Source: Centrapalus pauciflorus (Eukaryota > Streptophyta > Magnoliopsida > Asterales > Asteraceae). From it: a stretch of DNA of 64,000 nt. The notes below the pieces were generated by a model, which saw only the letters and a program-made list of their open reading frames with translations, did no database searches and was not told where the DNA came from. The stretch lies in the NCBI GenBank assembly GCA_020465985.1, contig JAANYP010003256.1, forward strand, positions 372,001-436,000. The letters are read 5' to 3'. Shown here one piece after another: positions 32,824-44,656 of the stretch; the first letter of the stretch is position 1; every line of letters starts with the position of its first letter. The translations under genes were made by a program, and so were the position numbers.

Positions 32824-33144
32824 GGGGGCGTTTGGTTCGCGAATTTTCTGGAATTCACTGTGATTTGCATTTAAAATCCTGTGTTTGGTTCACAGATAAA
32901 ATCTCAAGATTTCATAAATCCCTTCATTTTTTGTCATTTATAAAACCCAGCCTCCCCCCTAGGATTTTAAATCTCAGTTACCCTGCATTCTTCATATTAG
33001 CAAATTTTTTTCATAAGATAATGCATATTCTTTGACAAAATCTTGACAAATGCAAATGCTGCATAATGCAAATGCTGCATAATGCAAATCCTTTGAAAAA
33101 AATGCAAATCCTAGAGGAAAAAATCTGCGAACCAAACGCCCCCC
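32824..33144. mobile_element. Tourist/PIF-Harbinger-like MITE
   Basis: Inverted ends GGGGGCGTTTGGTTCGC and GCGAACCAAACGCCCCC; 3-bp flank TGA on both sides. Interior phrases (AAATGCAAATCC, GCATAATGCAAATGCT) resemble the MITE at 31587. Confidence 0.75.
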
Positions 33145-33942
33145 TGAGGAGTGACGTTTTATTATCCTTAAAAAATTTTCATCAATAAAACTTGTTATAT
33201 ATTATAAACCTTTTACTGAAAAAGATACAATGACATAAGGAATTAAAAACATGTTTGGTACAGTGAAATGAAATGAAATTACATGAATTTCACAAGTTTT
33301 TTTTTGCTACGTAGTGAGAGCATTTATTGTAAATGAAATAGAAGTTGAAAATTGAATCTAGTGTAAATTTCATTTATCTCATTTTGTTATCTACATGGAG
33401 AGAATAAAAAACATAAAAGTAAATGTACTTTTAACAAAGTTTCCTTCATTTACTATGTCTATTTGTAACCAACAATTATTAAACAAGCTTATAAACTTAC
33501 ACGATTTCATTCTATTTTATTCCACGATACCAAACTCGACGTGTTTAGTACGGTGGAATGGCATAGAATCACATAAGTTTTACAAGTTTTTTTTATGTGA
33601 TAAGAACAATGGTTTTCAAGATGAAATAAAGTAGTTAGTTTAGTATAAATTCATTTATTTTCTTTTTATTTTTTTTATGAAAATAAAAAAAATAAAAATA
33701 AAAAGATATGAAATTTTAAGAAACTTATGAACTCATTTCATTCTAGGGTCAGGGGGCGGACCCACGTTATTGATGTTTAAAAGTTCGACCACTCAGCTCT
33801 CACTTGGAGTAAAAAGGCTGCCTCGCACGAGCCCTGTTTTCAGAGCTGCATTCGTGTCCGCAAGTGCTGGCGTACACAAATTCAATGGATTTTCATCCTT
33901 CGGGGTCCAAGATTTGCACCCTCCCTTGCGCGGGTAGGCATT

Positions 33943-34694
33943 GGAGTAAAACCACAAACAATCTTGTCATGACTTTAAACACTCCTCCTTATAAACTCAC
34001 TTTGGTTTCCATCTTCCTTCCTATGTGGGACTCAAGTTCTCCCACTAGAAGGAGTTTCATTCATTCCAAACACCAATCTTTGAGCATCGATATCTCATTC
34101 ATCTTAGCTCCGTTTTAGACGTTCCTTATATCATTGGAATCCTCTCTTCAAGGAGAATACAAACTCATAAAATATTAATTATATATTTCACAATTATATA
34201 TAATTATATTTGATCCAAAAACATGGAAAATACATTTTTTTCTTTGAAAAATTTACATTTTTTCCGACACATACACTATCGTAGATATTAAATTCCGACC
34301 CCCCATAAAAAATGCACTGGAGTAAAACTACAAACAATCTTGTCATGACTTTAAACACTCCTCCTTATAAACTCACTTTGGTTTCCATTTTCCTTCCTAC
34401 GTGGGACTCAAGTTCTCCCACTAGAAGGAGTTTCATTCATTCCTAGCACCAATCTTTGAGCATCGATATCTCATTCATTCTTAGCTTCGATTTGGACGTT
34501 CTTTATATCGTTGGAATACTCTCTTCAAGGAGAATACAAACTCACAAAATATTAATTATATATTTTACAATTATATATAATTATATTTGGTTCAAAAACA
34601 TGAAAAATACATTTTTTTTGAAAAATTTACATATATTTTTCTAACACTTACACTATCGTAGATATTAAATTCTAACCATCATAAAAAAAATTTC
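33943..34694. repeat. Tandem duplication, two copies of about 376 bp
   Basis: 33943-34318 and 34319-34694 align along their whole length from GGAGTAAAAC through CACTATCGTAGATATTAAA, with scattered substitutions and small gaps. Not coding. The DNA upstream (33145-33942) contains MITE-like ends (TGTTTGGTAC near 33254, complement near 33527) and no gene. Confidence 0.9.
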
Positions 34695-35391
34695 TGGTCC
34701 GCCAGTGTCTAGAGTACCAAACACATTAAATGCAACTCAAAGTGGATAGATAATGTTGAAAAAGGAAAATGAAATGGCTAATGATCGTCAAACGTCGGTA
34801 ATTCTTTGCATGGATGACACGTGTCCTCAATCAATTGCCACCTTCTTGGTAGAAAAATTATGATGTCAAGTTAAATGTATACAGTTATAATTTAATGTTA
34901 TTTTCTATTTGAATTAATTATTTTAAAAGTTAGGATATATATAGATATATATATAAATTGAGATAAAATGGCCAACAAGCAAGCTAATAAAAAATCTGAT
35001 CAAAATAATTTTTAGAAGTATAATTATTTACTATGCATACAAAAGTATTCAATCTAAATTAAAATAAATAGTCGATTTTTAACACGGTCAAAGTTCAAGT
35101 CAGCCTTCGATCAATAGTAATCAGTTTCTAAGTAGTCGAACAATCAATACAAAACATTTTAAAAAAGATACAACATAAACGTGGAACAAAAAATAATACA
35201 TAACCTATGCAAAAAATACAAAAAATGATTAGATAAAATCTAGTGTCTTCTATAAAACCAAAATTCATTTTTTTTACAAAACCAATATACTCGTACCAAA
35301 TAACATCGATACCCGAGCTCATCCCATCGCTGCCCGAGCTCGGGCTCAAGCCATGCTCGTGAACGAGCAGCAGCAACAACATGGCAGCTTT
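34695..35391. other. Non-coding DNA
   Basis: Nothing convincing. The minus-strand frame at 35128-35382 has no recognisable domain. Confidence 0.3.
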
Positions 35392-35694
35392 TGATAGGAT
35401 TTTACTATTAGCATTTTAGATTATTCTAGAATGGGTATTTTAGTAATATTTAGTAATAGTTAGTTAGTTGGAAAATTTATAAATAAGAGGTGGAGAGGGT
35501 TAGGTAAGTGTCCAGAAATATTGTTAGTTTGTTAGACTCTTAGCTTAATTGCTTTGACGGACTCTTAGTCTTTCAAGCTTTGAGGAGGGATCGTCCCACG
35601 GAACCATTTGGTTTGAATCATTATTTCAGTTTGATTAATAGAATTTCTATTCCTTACTTGTTAATCCTCTGTTATCTATTTCAATTCTCTATCA
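35392..35694 (+). repeat. 5' LTR
   Basis: 303 bp, TGATAGGATTTT...TCTCTATCA; TATAAATA near 35479. Confidence 0.9.
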
Positions 35695-35766
35695 TTGGTC
35701 CGACCTGCCATCCTCTTCCTCTATCCTTCGCTTCTGTTTCCCTTGTTGTCCTCTGTTTCAATCAGT

Positions 35767-36927
35767 ATGCCTACTGAAACCAGGTCCATTCAGAGCCGTT
35801 TGGATCAGCACGAAGAACAGATCCGCCAATTGCAATCTGATGTAGCTGACATCAAATCCTCATTGAAAACTCTGGAGATGGATCGATTAAAGAATTGCGA
35901 ATTTCGTAAGCTGATGATGAATTTCATGAAATAACAAGGTAAGAGACCTCTTCAATTTGGGGACAATTCTGATTCTGGGGATTTCTTTTCTGGGGGTGGT
36001 GATAATTCGGGCGGTGGAAATTACACCCCTCCAAATCACTCGGATCCTTTACCACGGGTTGTTAAGAAGATCAAATTACCTGAGTTTTATGGTTTTGATC
36101 CTCAAGGTTGGATACAAAAGGCTACACTCTACTTTGATATTAACTGTACTCCTTCCCATCTTCGTCTTCGTCTAGCTCAATTGAGCATGACCGGTGTCGC
36201 TCAACACTGGTTCACAGTGGTTACTCAAATCCACGAATCACTCGATTGGGAACAGTTTAAGAGTGAATTATTGCAACGATTCAGTGGATTGGAGATTCAA
36301 AATCCGTATGAACAATTAGCCTCCATTCAACAGGGCGATTTCATCCATGATTACATAGACGATTTCGAGTATCTTCTCTCGTTGGTACCAAAATTATCAG
36401 AATCGCAAGCTTTAGGATATTTTGTTGCTGGATTGAGGGACGATGTGAAGCGCTGGGTACGTCTTCATTGACCACATTCACGATTGGATGCCATGTATTT
36501 AGCGAAGGATGTGGAGTCTATGCTACGACCTTCTCCTATGAACGAAGGAATTACTCGTTCTCGTTATCACCCCTCTGGTGGGCTTGGTGACCCATCTTAT
36601 CTGGATCGTTCTTTTTTGGGTCAATCTCGGGTTCTTGGGCCTCCTAATTCCTCTATGCTGGATCGACAGGGTCCTTTGGGCCTAACTAAACTAGATGGAC
36701 TCTCCGCTACATCTTCAGGCGGTGGCCTTGCGTCTTCTGCTCAGCGACAATCGTCTGCGGGTTCTTCAGATTTGCTTCCAAAAGTCACAACGTGGGGTTC
36801 GCTCCCTGTCTCGATCAGAATGGGAAGAGAGACGCAAGCAGGTCTATGTTTTCGTTGTGGTAGTCAGTATGGACCGGCTCACAAATGCCAAGAGGGTCAG
36901 ATGCGTGTTCTTGAGTTCTTCTCCTAG
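35767..36927 (+). pseudogene. Retrotransposon Gag with two in-frame stops
   Basis: One continuous frame of 387 codons runs from an ATG at 35767 to a stop at 36925-36927. It is interrupted by TAA at 35932-35934 and TGA at 36469-36471, with no frameshift. The first part is a coiled-coil-like charged segment (QLQSDVADIKSS). The middle is the retrotransposon Gag core (EFYGFDPQGW, EQFKSELLQRF, YFVAGLRDDVKRWV). The end carries a CX2CX7HX2C zinc knuckle (CFRCGSQYGPAHKC) common in plant Ty3-type Gag. The stops make it formally defective unless read through. Low overall decay suggests either recent loss or mobilisation by helper proteins. Confidence 0.85.
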
Positions 36928-37081
36928 GAGATGATGAGGAAGCTCCTGACGACTTTCATCGCATTGAAGAAATTTCTTTTGATTTGCAGTAGCCTCTATT
37001 ACCACCACTTCAATCTGGCAGTTCGTAGGTTACTATTGCATCCAAGTCTTGTGGTCAAGACTTTTTTCAAGGGGAGAGTAT

Positions 37082-37377
37082 TGATAGGATTTTACTATTA
37101 GCATTTTAGGTTATTCTAGAATGGGTATTTTAGTAATAGTTAGTTAGTTGGAAAATCTATAAATAAGAGGTGGAGAGGGTTAGGTAAGTGTCCAGAAATA
37201 TTATTGTTAGTTTGTTAGACTCTTGGCTTAATTGCTTTGAGGGACTCTTAGCCTTTCAAGCTTTGAGGAGGGATCGAACCTCGGAACCATTTGGATTCAA
37301 TCATTATTTCAGTTTGAGTAATAGAATTTCTATTCCTTACTTGTTAATCCTCTGTTATCTATTTCAATTCTCTATCA
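37082..37377 (+). repeat. 3' LTR
   Basis: 296 bp; differs from the 5' LTR by a few substitutions, a 9-bp gap and a 3-bp insertion. Confidence 0.9.
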
Positions 37378-37718
37378 GCTTTATATTTGTCCAGACCAGG
37401 GTTGATATCCCAAATCGATTTCTAGGTCTATTTACTCATTCAATTGGTCACAACTTGCCCAGTATCACATATAGACTCAATTCAAATCCTCAATAACAAT
37501 TAAAAACACAAAACCCACAAATTTAAGATTAAAACTTACTTGAATTTGGAGGGAGAAGTTGGTGCAAGAAAAGGAGCTACTTCACAATCTTCGAACTCTC
37601 GTCTGGTTGTAGGAATCAAATTCAGCACACTCACTCTTTAGGAACTGATTTGGAAGTAAATGAATGAAAGCGAGTAGGCACATAGGTGAGTATTATATAT
37701 GTTTTTGTTTATCCTTCG

Positions 37719-37802
37719 GCCTGATTTTATTATATATGTATTTACTTAAAATATATTTTATTTAATAAAATATATTTTAAGTAAATACATATATAATCAG
37801 GG
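37719..37802. repeat. Near-perfect palindrome (fold-back MITE)
   Basis: Arms of about 32 bp (TATATATGTATTTACTTAAA on the left) are perfect around a single central T near 37763. They are extended by CCTGAT/ATCAGG with a 5-bp gap. The flanks give no clear TSD. Confidence 0.85.
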
Positions 37803-38376
37803 TCTTCTCATTGATTTCAAAGACCCTGTGCTTGTGATTACAATATAGCACTTAAATATTTTAAATAGTAAATTGGTCATTTTGAGACTCAACTTGATAA
37901 GGTAAAGTGAAGTTCGTGAATAACAAAAAAACCGATTAGTGAGAAGTTATAATAAATAATATAAATCAAACTGAATTTGACATGAATTCCATTATAACGC
38001 ACCGATACATAACATATACATACAAAACACAAAAAAATTATTGGTCTAAATCTAGATCTTTATTATGACCGCGAGACCCTACGAAATTAGAGGCCTGTGC
38101 GGTCGATCATTTCGCACACCCTAAAAAACGCCACCGTATGTAATTCGTATCCAGATATTTTTATTAAATTAAAAATTCAATTATTTTCAAACGGACGTGA
38201 GTGATCCAAAAACCTAATCACTTTTCTCATGTCCAATCGAAAACTTCTGGAATCAATACTTCACTTTTTTCACTCTCCTTTAACTCGAATTTTCTCGAAT
38301 TTGATTCTTTTTTTCATAATTAATAAATGTTCCAAAAACAAAAAAAATAATAAATCCATTACATTTCACGACCACA

Positions 38377-38382
38377 TATAAA
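38377..38382 (+). promoter_or_regulatory. TATA box of the small membrane protein gene
   Basis: TATAAA 83 bp before the ATG, giving an expected start near 38408 and a leader of about 55 nt. The upstream DNA (37803-38376) shows no other gene. Confidence 0.6.
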
Positions 38383-38464
38383 TCCACACACACTACTCAC
38401 ACAACACACACAAAATACACCTAGAAAAACACACACATACATAGAAGGGTCGGATCGGAGATCA

Positions 38465-38842
38465 ATGGGTTGGTTCATACGAGACCGGAGATACGGGCTA
38501 AGTTGGGCCGAACAAACCCTTGGTTCGATATCGGCACCACCCATGCAGCTTGTAGCCTTATTGGCTCTAGTCATATTGTTGATGTCTATGTCTACGTATA
38601 CCGAATTCAAGGTTCATATCGAACGGGAGAAAATGGGCCTCAAATTGTTATTTTACTTGTTACCCGTTGCATTATTGCTCGTAGTCGATGTTTTGATGAG
38701 GTACCGGTTAGCGTATGCGGTTCAAGCCGCTAGTTTGCCGATTGCAACGGATGGGAATTCGCCTTGGGGTGTAGCGTTCGTGGTGATCTTGGTGTTGGTG
38801 TTGGTTAAGTATCATTCCGCGGTTCAATCGGGTTGGTTTTGA
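38465..38842 (+). CDS. Small membrane protein of unknown function (plant-specific)
   Basis: 125 residues in a single exon, opening MGWFIRDRRYGLSWAEQTLG. I see three hydrophobic segments: about residues 26-43 (PMQLVALLALVILLMSMS), 58-75 (GLKLLFYLLPVALLLVVD) and 101-115 (WGVAFVVILVLVLVK). A basic stretch lies between the first two, and the C-terminus is short and polar. The WAEQTLGSISAPP motif and three-segment layout recall a family of short uncharacterised transmembrane proteins found across land plants. That family link is from memory and no function is known. The TATA box fits this ATG. GC content is higher than in the surroundings, which supports a real gene. An 87-codon frame overlapping it (38470-38733) is a shadow. 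Confidence 0.85.
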   Translation: MGWFIRDRRYGLSWAEQTLGSISAPPMQLVALLALVILLMSMSTYTEFKVHIEREKMGLKLLFYLLPVALLLVVDVLMRYRLAYAVQAASLPIATDGNSPWGVAFVVILVLVLVKYHSAVQSGWF

Positions 38843-39600
38843 AACTTTTATATACTTGGAGGGTATATATATAAATTATTTGATCTTTTTAAGATGTGTT
38901 ATGGATGGATTTCATAATTGGTGGAATTGCTATGTAGCAATGAGATATACAAGTGACTCGTTTTTGGAAGGTTTAGCAGCCGAGTCGACTCAGTCGAGTG
39001 AATAGGATTAGGTCTTCTTCCTTTATCCTCCAAAGGCACGTGTCGTTGGCTAAGCGCTCACTTATGATGAGTCGTGCGGGCGCCTTTAAAGAGAATTCCC
39101 ACCTCTTTGCCTTTGATGAAAGCCTTCAACTTCATGTTTGTGTTTTCTATTCTCGGATTCAATGTTAAAACTAGATGATAAATTCATATTTCATGATTTT
39201 AAACCTTTGTTGTACAATTTTGAATAATAATAATGGAATTTGAGGGCTAATCTTATAAAGATATATATTTGAAGGTAAAAGAGGTAACACTATACTTTCA
39301 GATTTGATCAATTTTACTTATAACAATATCTTTTTGTTTTTCGTATGCGAGTATAAGTGAAGAGCTAGTGATAAGATCAGGTTCAACTAATAACGGTAAG
39401 AATTATGTACAAGATAGAATTGCCAACGTTGGCCGTATCATATAGAGAGAAAACGGTTACAATTTACAATCGTTCAAGCATAAAAATGATAAAGATACAA
39501 TATAAGCCCTTCCATTTTCTATTTACATCTAGTGTTAATATTGAAAAAACCCCATTAACTTTCTTCATTTTCGTGATTAAGTTCCTAATTCTTTTTTTCT
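38843..39600. other. 3' flank of the membrane protein gene, non-coding
   Basis: AATAATAAT at about 39225 could serve as a poly(A) signal. No other gene seen. Confidence 0.35.
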
Positions 39601-39604
39601 TATT

Positions 39605-40828
39605 GTGTAAGTCCCTAAACTATTTTTGTCTTATTCAAATGACTTGTTTGGCCGGTTACCAAACAAGTAATCATAGTTTTGTCACTTGATTATTGTTTGA
39701 GAAAACCCACCATCTTTCTACATTTTAGCGATTAAGTACCCAAACCTTTTATTGTATTAGTTGTATTTTACCGGCAAATCCGGTAAATGATATAAAAATA
39801 TATACTTTCGAATAAGACAAACATAGTTTAGAGACTTTAACAATTGTAAAAAAGGTTTAGAGACTTAATTTGAGAAATTGAGAAAAATTGATTGGTTTTT
39901 TTCAATATTAACCCACTAACTATCAACAAATTACAAAATAAGTCCTTAGAGTTTACATTTACAAATTATTCAAGTGATCTAGTGGCACTTAACACATCAA
40001 TCATTGTTGACACATCTCTATCAGTGACAATAACTTTTCATCAATTGCATGATATGTCCCATTGACACTAATTTTCAATCAGAGAGTCACTAGATAAATA
40101 TTTGTATTTTTTTAATAATGAATTATTTCTTATATTATTTTATTTATTGTACAAGAATTAAATTCACATAATCAAATAAAAGATAATCATATTATTTTGA
40201 AAATGAACTTTAATATCACTTAAAAGATTCACAATATGCCTCCGTTTTACATAATATTGACGGTAAGTAAATTTAATACAAGTAAAAATTAATTGTCACT
40301 CTATCTTGATCTCTATATTAAACCCTATCTTAGGCATTGTTTGTTTGCTTCTTAATGGAATAATTAAGAAGTCACTTAAAGGTAAAATGACTTCTTAATG
40401 ATTCCATTAAGAAATAAACAAACAGGGTCTTAGTCTTCAATATGCATTCTTTACCGTTAATTCTCTGTAAATATATTAACATATAAATGATTTTTTAAAG
40501 GATGTACATTTTGATACCGTACATTCAGTCAAGTCCCTAAACTAATTTTGTTTATTCAAAAGTGTATATTACCTATTTGACCGGTTACCAAACAGATAAT
40601 ATATATTCACTTGATTAATGTTGGAAAAAACCCACCATCCTAATCATGTTTTAGCGATTAAATCCATAATATCAGTTGTATTTTACCAGCTAATCTGGTA
40701 GCCGGTCAATAATGTATACTTTTGAATAAGACAATCATATTTTAGGGACTTAAACAATTGAAAAAAAAAAAGTTAAGAAACTTAATTGAGAAAATGAAAA
40801 AAGTTAATTGAGGTTTTTCAATATTAAC
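39605..40828 (+). repeat. Two direct copies of a 300-bp repeat
   Basis: 39605-39910 and 40533-40828 share AAGTCCCTAAACT, GGCCGGTTACCAAACA/GACCGGTTACCAAACA, AAACCCACCATC, TTTTAGCGATTAA and GTTGTATTTTACC. Each copy has partly inverted ends (AAGTCCCTAAACT ... TTAGAGACTT or TTAGGGACTT), so these are probably related MITEs. Confidence 0.75.
40333..40429. mobile_element. 97-bp Tourist-like MITE
   Basis: Nearly the whole element is inverted repeat (TTGTTTGTTTGCTTCTTAAT ... complement), with ends GGCATTG/CAGGGTC and TSD TTA (40330-40332, 40430-40432). Confidence 0.82.
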
Positions 40829-41232
40829 GTTTAAAAAAATAGTCTTTCTGGAACATATCTGCTTTGTTTACCTTTCAAAAAGCATCACCGTTGACAAATC
40901 ACAATGTGTAGTGTGAGGGAAAAGATCAATCTCCATGGCTTTGGACCCTTTGGTTGGTTGAAATGGCTCCAATCTGGGCATAGATTTGGCTCTATGGCCA
41001 CAAGGGCTGCTCATATTTCTCAATCCCTTGTTTTTTTTTTGTTCTCTCTCTTTTTCTTATCGGCGGATGGGAATGCAAAGCAGCAAAGCTCGACAGCGTT
41101 TTAGGCTCTCGGGATTACGTAAAATGTAACTGCAAGTTTATACAAGTGATAAAGAATCGATGGTAAGGAGAATATATTGTAACGTACCGATAGTAAGGAC
41201 ACAAAAGAACAAAGCATTACATAAAATCATAT

Positions 41233-41397
41233 TTTTTCTTTGGAACGGCAAACTATCCTACTCCTACTCCTAAACTACTCATTTACCCTAAGACTTACTT
41301 TCTCCACCTAAATTTCAACTTGCCTCCAACGGGAGTCGAATCCGTGACCTTTCATTTACATATCCACTCTTTTACCAAATGGGCTAAATCCCATTGG
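41233..41397 (-). mobile_element. tRNA-derived SINE with 15-bp TSD
   Basis: A perfect 15-bp duplication TACATAAAATCATAT (41218-41232, 41398-41412) flanks it. On the minus strand the head shows box A-like TAGCCCATTTGGTAAAAGAG and box B-like GGATTCGACTCC, then GTTGGAGGCAAGTTGAAA and a short A-rich tail. 165 bp, apparently full length. Confidence 0.88.
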
Positions 41398-41412
41398 TAC
41401 ATAAAATCATAT

Positions 41413-42673
41413 GATCACTTTTGTTGTTTCAGTTTTCCTAGCACAACTTTCTCCACTGGCCAAAATTGAATTGCTTTTTCCTTCATTAATTAATCATCTT
41501 CCTATTTATGACTTAAGCTATATTAGCTCAGTCAACTTCTAAAAGAACAGAAATGAAAAAGAAGACATACTCCATAAAAAAATAGCCTTGCAAGGATATA
41601 TTTTTAATAATTTATTCAACATCTGCTACTACAAAAACATCTGGGGACTCAAACTAGCTTGCTCCTAATTATTGTTCCATCAAGTGGACATATCATATAT
41701 ACAAATGAGGATGAAAGGTTTTGTGTGCTCGATATCAATTAAATTCATATCCAGTGTCATAGGTCACTATAGGGTCACACATACGTGCACCACCAAACCA
41801 TTTCATACTTCATGGATGCTTAAGTCGATCAAAAGTCGAGGGACCAATTCGTAATATTTGTAGGATAAGTATAAATGTTATTTGATGATATTTATAATTC
41901 TTTTTAAGGATAAATGGTATAACAAACTAGTAGATAAGTAATAGAATTACTTATCTAGTTAATTTAGTTATTATCTACAATAACCTACAACTAAGAGGAT
42001 ATGAACAAAAAGAGGTTATAAACAAGGGTTAAATCCTAATGATGCAATTTTGGTTGAAAAAATCGGCTCCCTCCCCTTGGAATCCTCTCGGCCGAACACA
42101 CCCACACCCGATGGATCGTCGTTCTTTGATCGGTTTTTGCGATATCTAGCGTCACAGTTCAACGGTGAAGCGTGTGTGGATCACCTAAAGTTTTTTCGTG
42201 TGTTAATCTCCTCACAATGACACTTTTTGGTACGAATTCTAAACCCTCTTTGGTTTATGTTTAATGATCCGGGATGGTTTAAACGATTTTTACTATTCCG
42301 CAGCGTTAAAATTTTTAAGAAAACTGTGTTTAAACCCTACAGAGTCAATCTTTGAAATGCGTTTATAGCAATTAGAATATTTCCTGTATATGTCTACAAA
42401 AAGGGATAGGAAGAAGTTCACTATAAACTCCATTAATTGTGTCATTCAAGATAGGTTTTAACTTATAACTTTCAAGAGAAGACGAATTGTGACATCTAAC
42501 ATAAATCACATAAATATATTTGTAACAACCTGCAGTCAAATAAGCTAGCTAACCTTGATAGTAGATAGGCACATCTGTAAGAGGCAAGTTTACGATCATC
42601 CTATAGAATAAATAGTCACATCTTTAAAAGCCTTAAGGTTTGGGTCCTACTTTTTGGATACCCTTTACATAAT
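41413..42673. other. Non-coding DNA
   Basis: No gene or bounded element recognised; a CG-richer stretch at 42060-42140 has no open frame of note. Confidence 0.3.
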
Positions 42674-42715
42674 AATAGTCTTGTACCCGCGCAAAGCGGC
42701 GGCGGCAACAAATTA
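42674..42715 (-). mobile_element. Possible Helitron 3' terminus
   Basis: Minus-strand GCCGCCGCTTTGCGCGGGTAC is identical to the terminus at 24740-24776, but it is followed by AAGACTAT rather than AATACTAG. Confidence 0.45.
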
Positions 42716-44656
42716 TGTCCAATCAATAATATATACCACTTAGTCACATAGTATAACACTCTTCTCGTCTTCAATTAGCTTCTATTTGGTTACAAGTTCG
42801 TTTAGTAAGACGTCATTTTTCAAAGATAATTGAAAACGTTGGCGACAACAAGTTATCTTGAAATATACATACAATAAAAAATATTATACTTACATTTGAA
42901 TGTCAATATATAAATGTGAGATATACATAAATTCGAATGTCAATATATAAACTGCATCTCTAGAGTATGAGGAATTCCATGAATAACATGACACGCCTTC
43001 TGAGGAAGAAAAGTAGGGTTGTTGCCCATCAACACCAAAGAATGTCCCAATGTCATAAGGATTATAGCTAGACATGTAGCAGAGAGCAAACCATTATCTG
43101 AGTAAGCACCACCACCAGAAGTCGTATGTCCATGACCATCCAAATGACTATATGTTCCATTGTGTCCTGCCAAAAACAATCAAACAAACAAATCACATTA
43201 AAATTGTTAAATTCAACGGCTCATACCAAAAATTTAAAGCTAAATAACCACATTGCCCTCTTCTTAAAAAACTAAATGCAACCCCCAACATGACAAACAT
43301 AACCTATTTGTATTGAAAAAATAATGGTTCTAGACTTATGTAAACAAACTGTAGAATGTAATACAAATTTATAAGATATCTCAATTTAGCTAATGTCATT
43401 GAGTTTGCAATAAAAAATGACTACATTTTGTGATAAAAAATGATTTTATAAAAATATATTTCTCACTTTATGACATAAAGTCAAAATTAGTGTAAATTTT
43501 GTTTTTTGGAATACAAAATTTTATCAGATTTTCATCCTACGTTTGTTCAAATTAATGATTGATTTTAATTCCATTTAATTTTTTTAAGGAAATCTTTCAA
43601 AAATAAGACTTCAAAATAATTGGATTAAACTTCTATTTTTAGTCCTCCGATCATACATAAATGACATATTTTCAAATTCCACCCGTTTCAAAATTTTTAA
43701 CAAATTCCAAATCTTAAAAAACAAGCTTGAACATAATAAATTTTTTTTCGTGTGATCATTCTCAAGAAATCAATCAAGCTGAGATGAATAATACTTTTCT
43801 TGGGTGCACTCTACAGAAAAAAAATTCTTGTGATCTTATACCTATTTGATCTCACTCATAAAGATATCATACCCGTAGGTCAATCTGAAAATGTCATTAC
43901 ATATATTATGTTTCAGGTTCGAAGTAACATGTAAATTATAAATAAAAAACCTTCTATAAAGATTTGACATGCTAAATTTATTTCTCAATACAAGTTGATG
44001 TGTATCGTAATACCTCAAAGGCGGGCAAGGTATTCAACCTTAAAGTAACCAAGTTTTGTCATCACCCATTGATCCATCCATCCATGTCTGCTGCACATGG
44101 ACCCAAGTGAGCCCTTGTGACAGTTCCTATAAGCGACAATAATTAAACACATTAAAAAAACACTACAATGCTTTTACAATAATAATTGTAGAGATATCAG
44201 TGAAAACGTCACCTTTGAACTCAGTATAGCTGTTGTAAAGCAACACTGCTACTCATCACCTACATTGTTCGTCTAACTATTAGATGCTTTTTAGATTTTG
44301 GGGGAAACATAAACAAAACATAAGGTTATCTTAGATCTTCTGGCTGTGGAAACGAAGAAGCCATAATAAAGAATTATAGAGATCAAAAAACGAGAAGGAA
44401 GACACACCAGTCTGCTCCAACTTCTTGAACTTCACAAGCCACGTATGTGTATCAATCAGAGTAGGGAAAACTTGATCAACCCAAACTCGATAATTTGTTC
44501 AACTGTAACCAGTTCGATAATCCAATGGCATAATAACCTTCTGCATATGAATATTTGTTCAACTATAACCAGTTATTGACAATCGACATCTCATACAGGT
44601 GAAAAACAATAAAATTTGTCAAAGTGAAACTTGAGAATCGGCAACAGTCATCTGTT
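42716..44656. other. Non-coding DNA
   Basis: Minus-strand frames at 42890-43179 have no domain I recognise. Otherwise AT-rich sequence. Confidence 0.3.

Larger units (their letters stand above)
35392..37377 (+). mobile_element. TR-GAG-type LTR retrotransposon (gag only)
   Basis: Two LTRs (35392-35694 and 37082-37377), each TG...CA, flanked by a 5-bp duplication GCTTT (35387-35391, 37378-37382). The 1.39-kb interior holds only gag; there is no protease, reverse transcriptase, RNase H or integrase. A purine tract (AAGGGGAGAG) precedes the 3' LTR and TGGTCCGACC follows the 5' LTR as a possible primer-binding site. The LTRs contain TATAAATA about 80 bp in. This fits the small non-autonomous plant retroelements called TR-GAG. 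LTR divergence is low, with a few substitutions and small indels. Confidence 0.92.

Noticed and set aside
36484..36934. Separate genes for the pieces of the Gag frame
   Set aside because: The pieces are in one frame split only by stop codons, within one LTR element.
37540..37630. Minus-strand exon-like stretch (REFEDCEVAPFLAPTSPSKF) before a GTAAGT donor
   Set aside because: No start codon, a stop just upstream, and no recognisable partner exons; the evidence is too thin for a gene call.
40904..41104. 66-codon plus-strand frame
   Set aside because: No domain, no promoter signal, no homology recognised.
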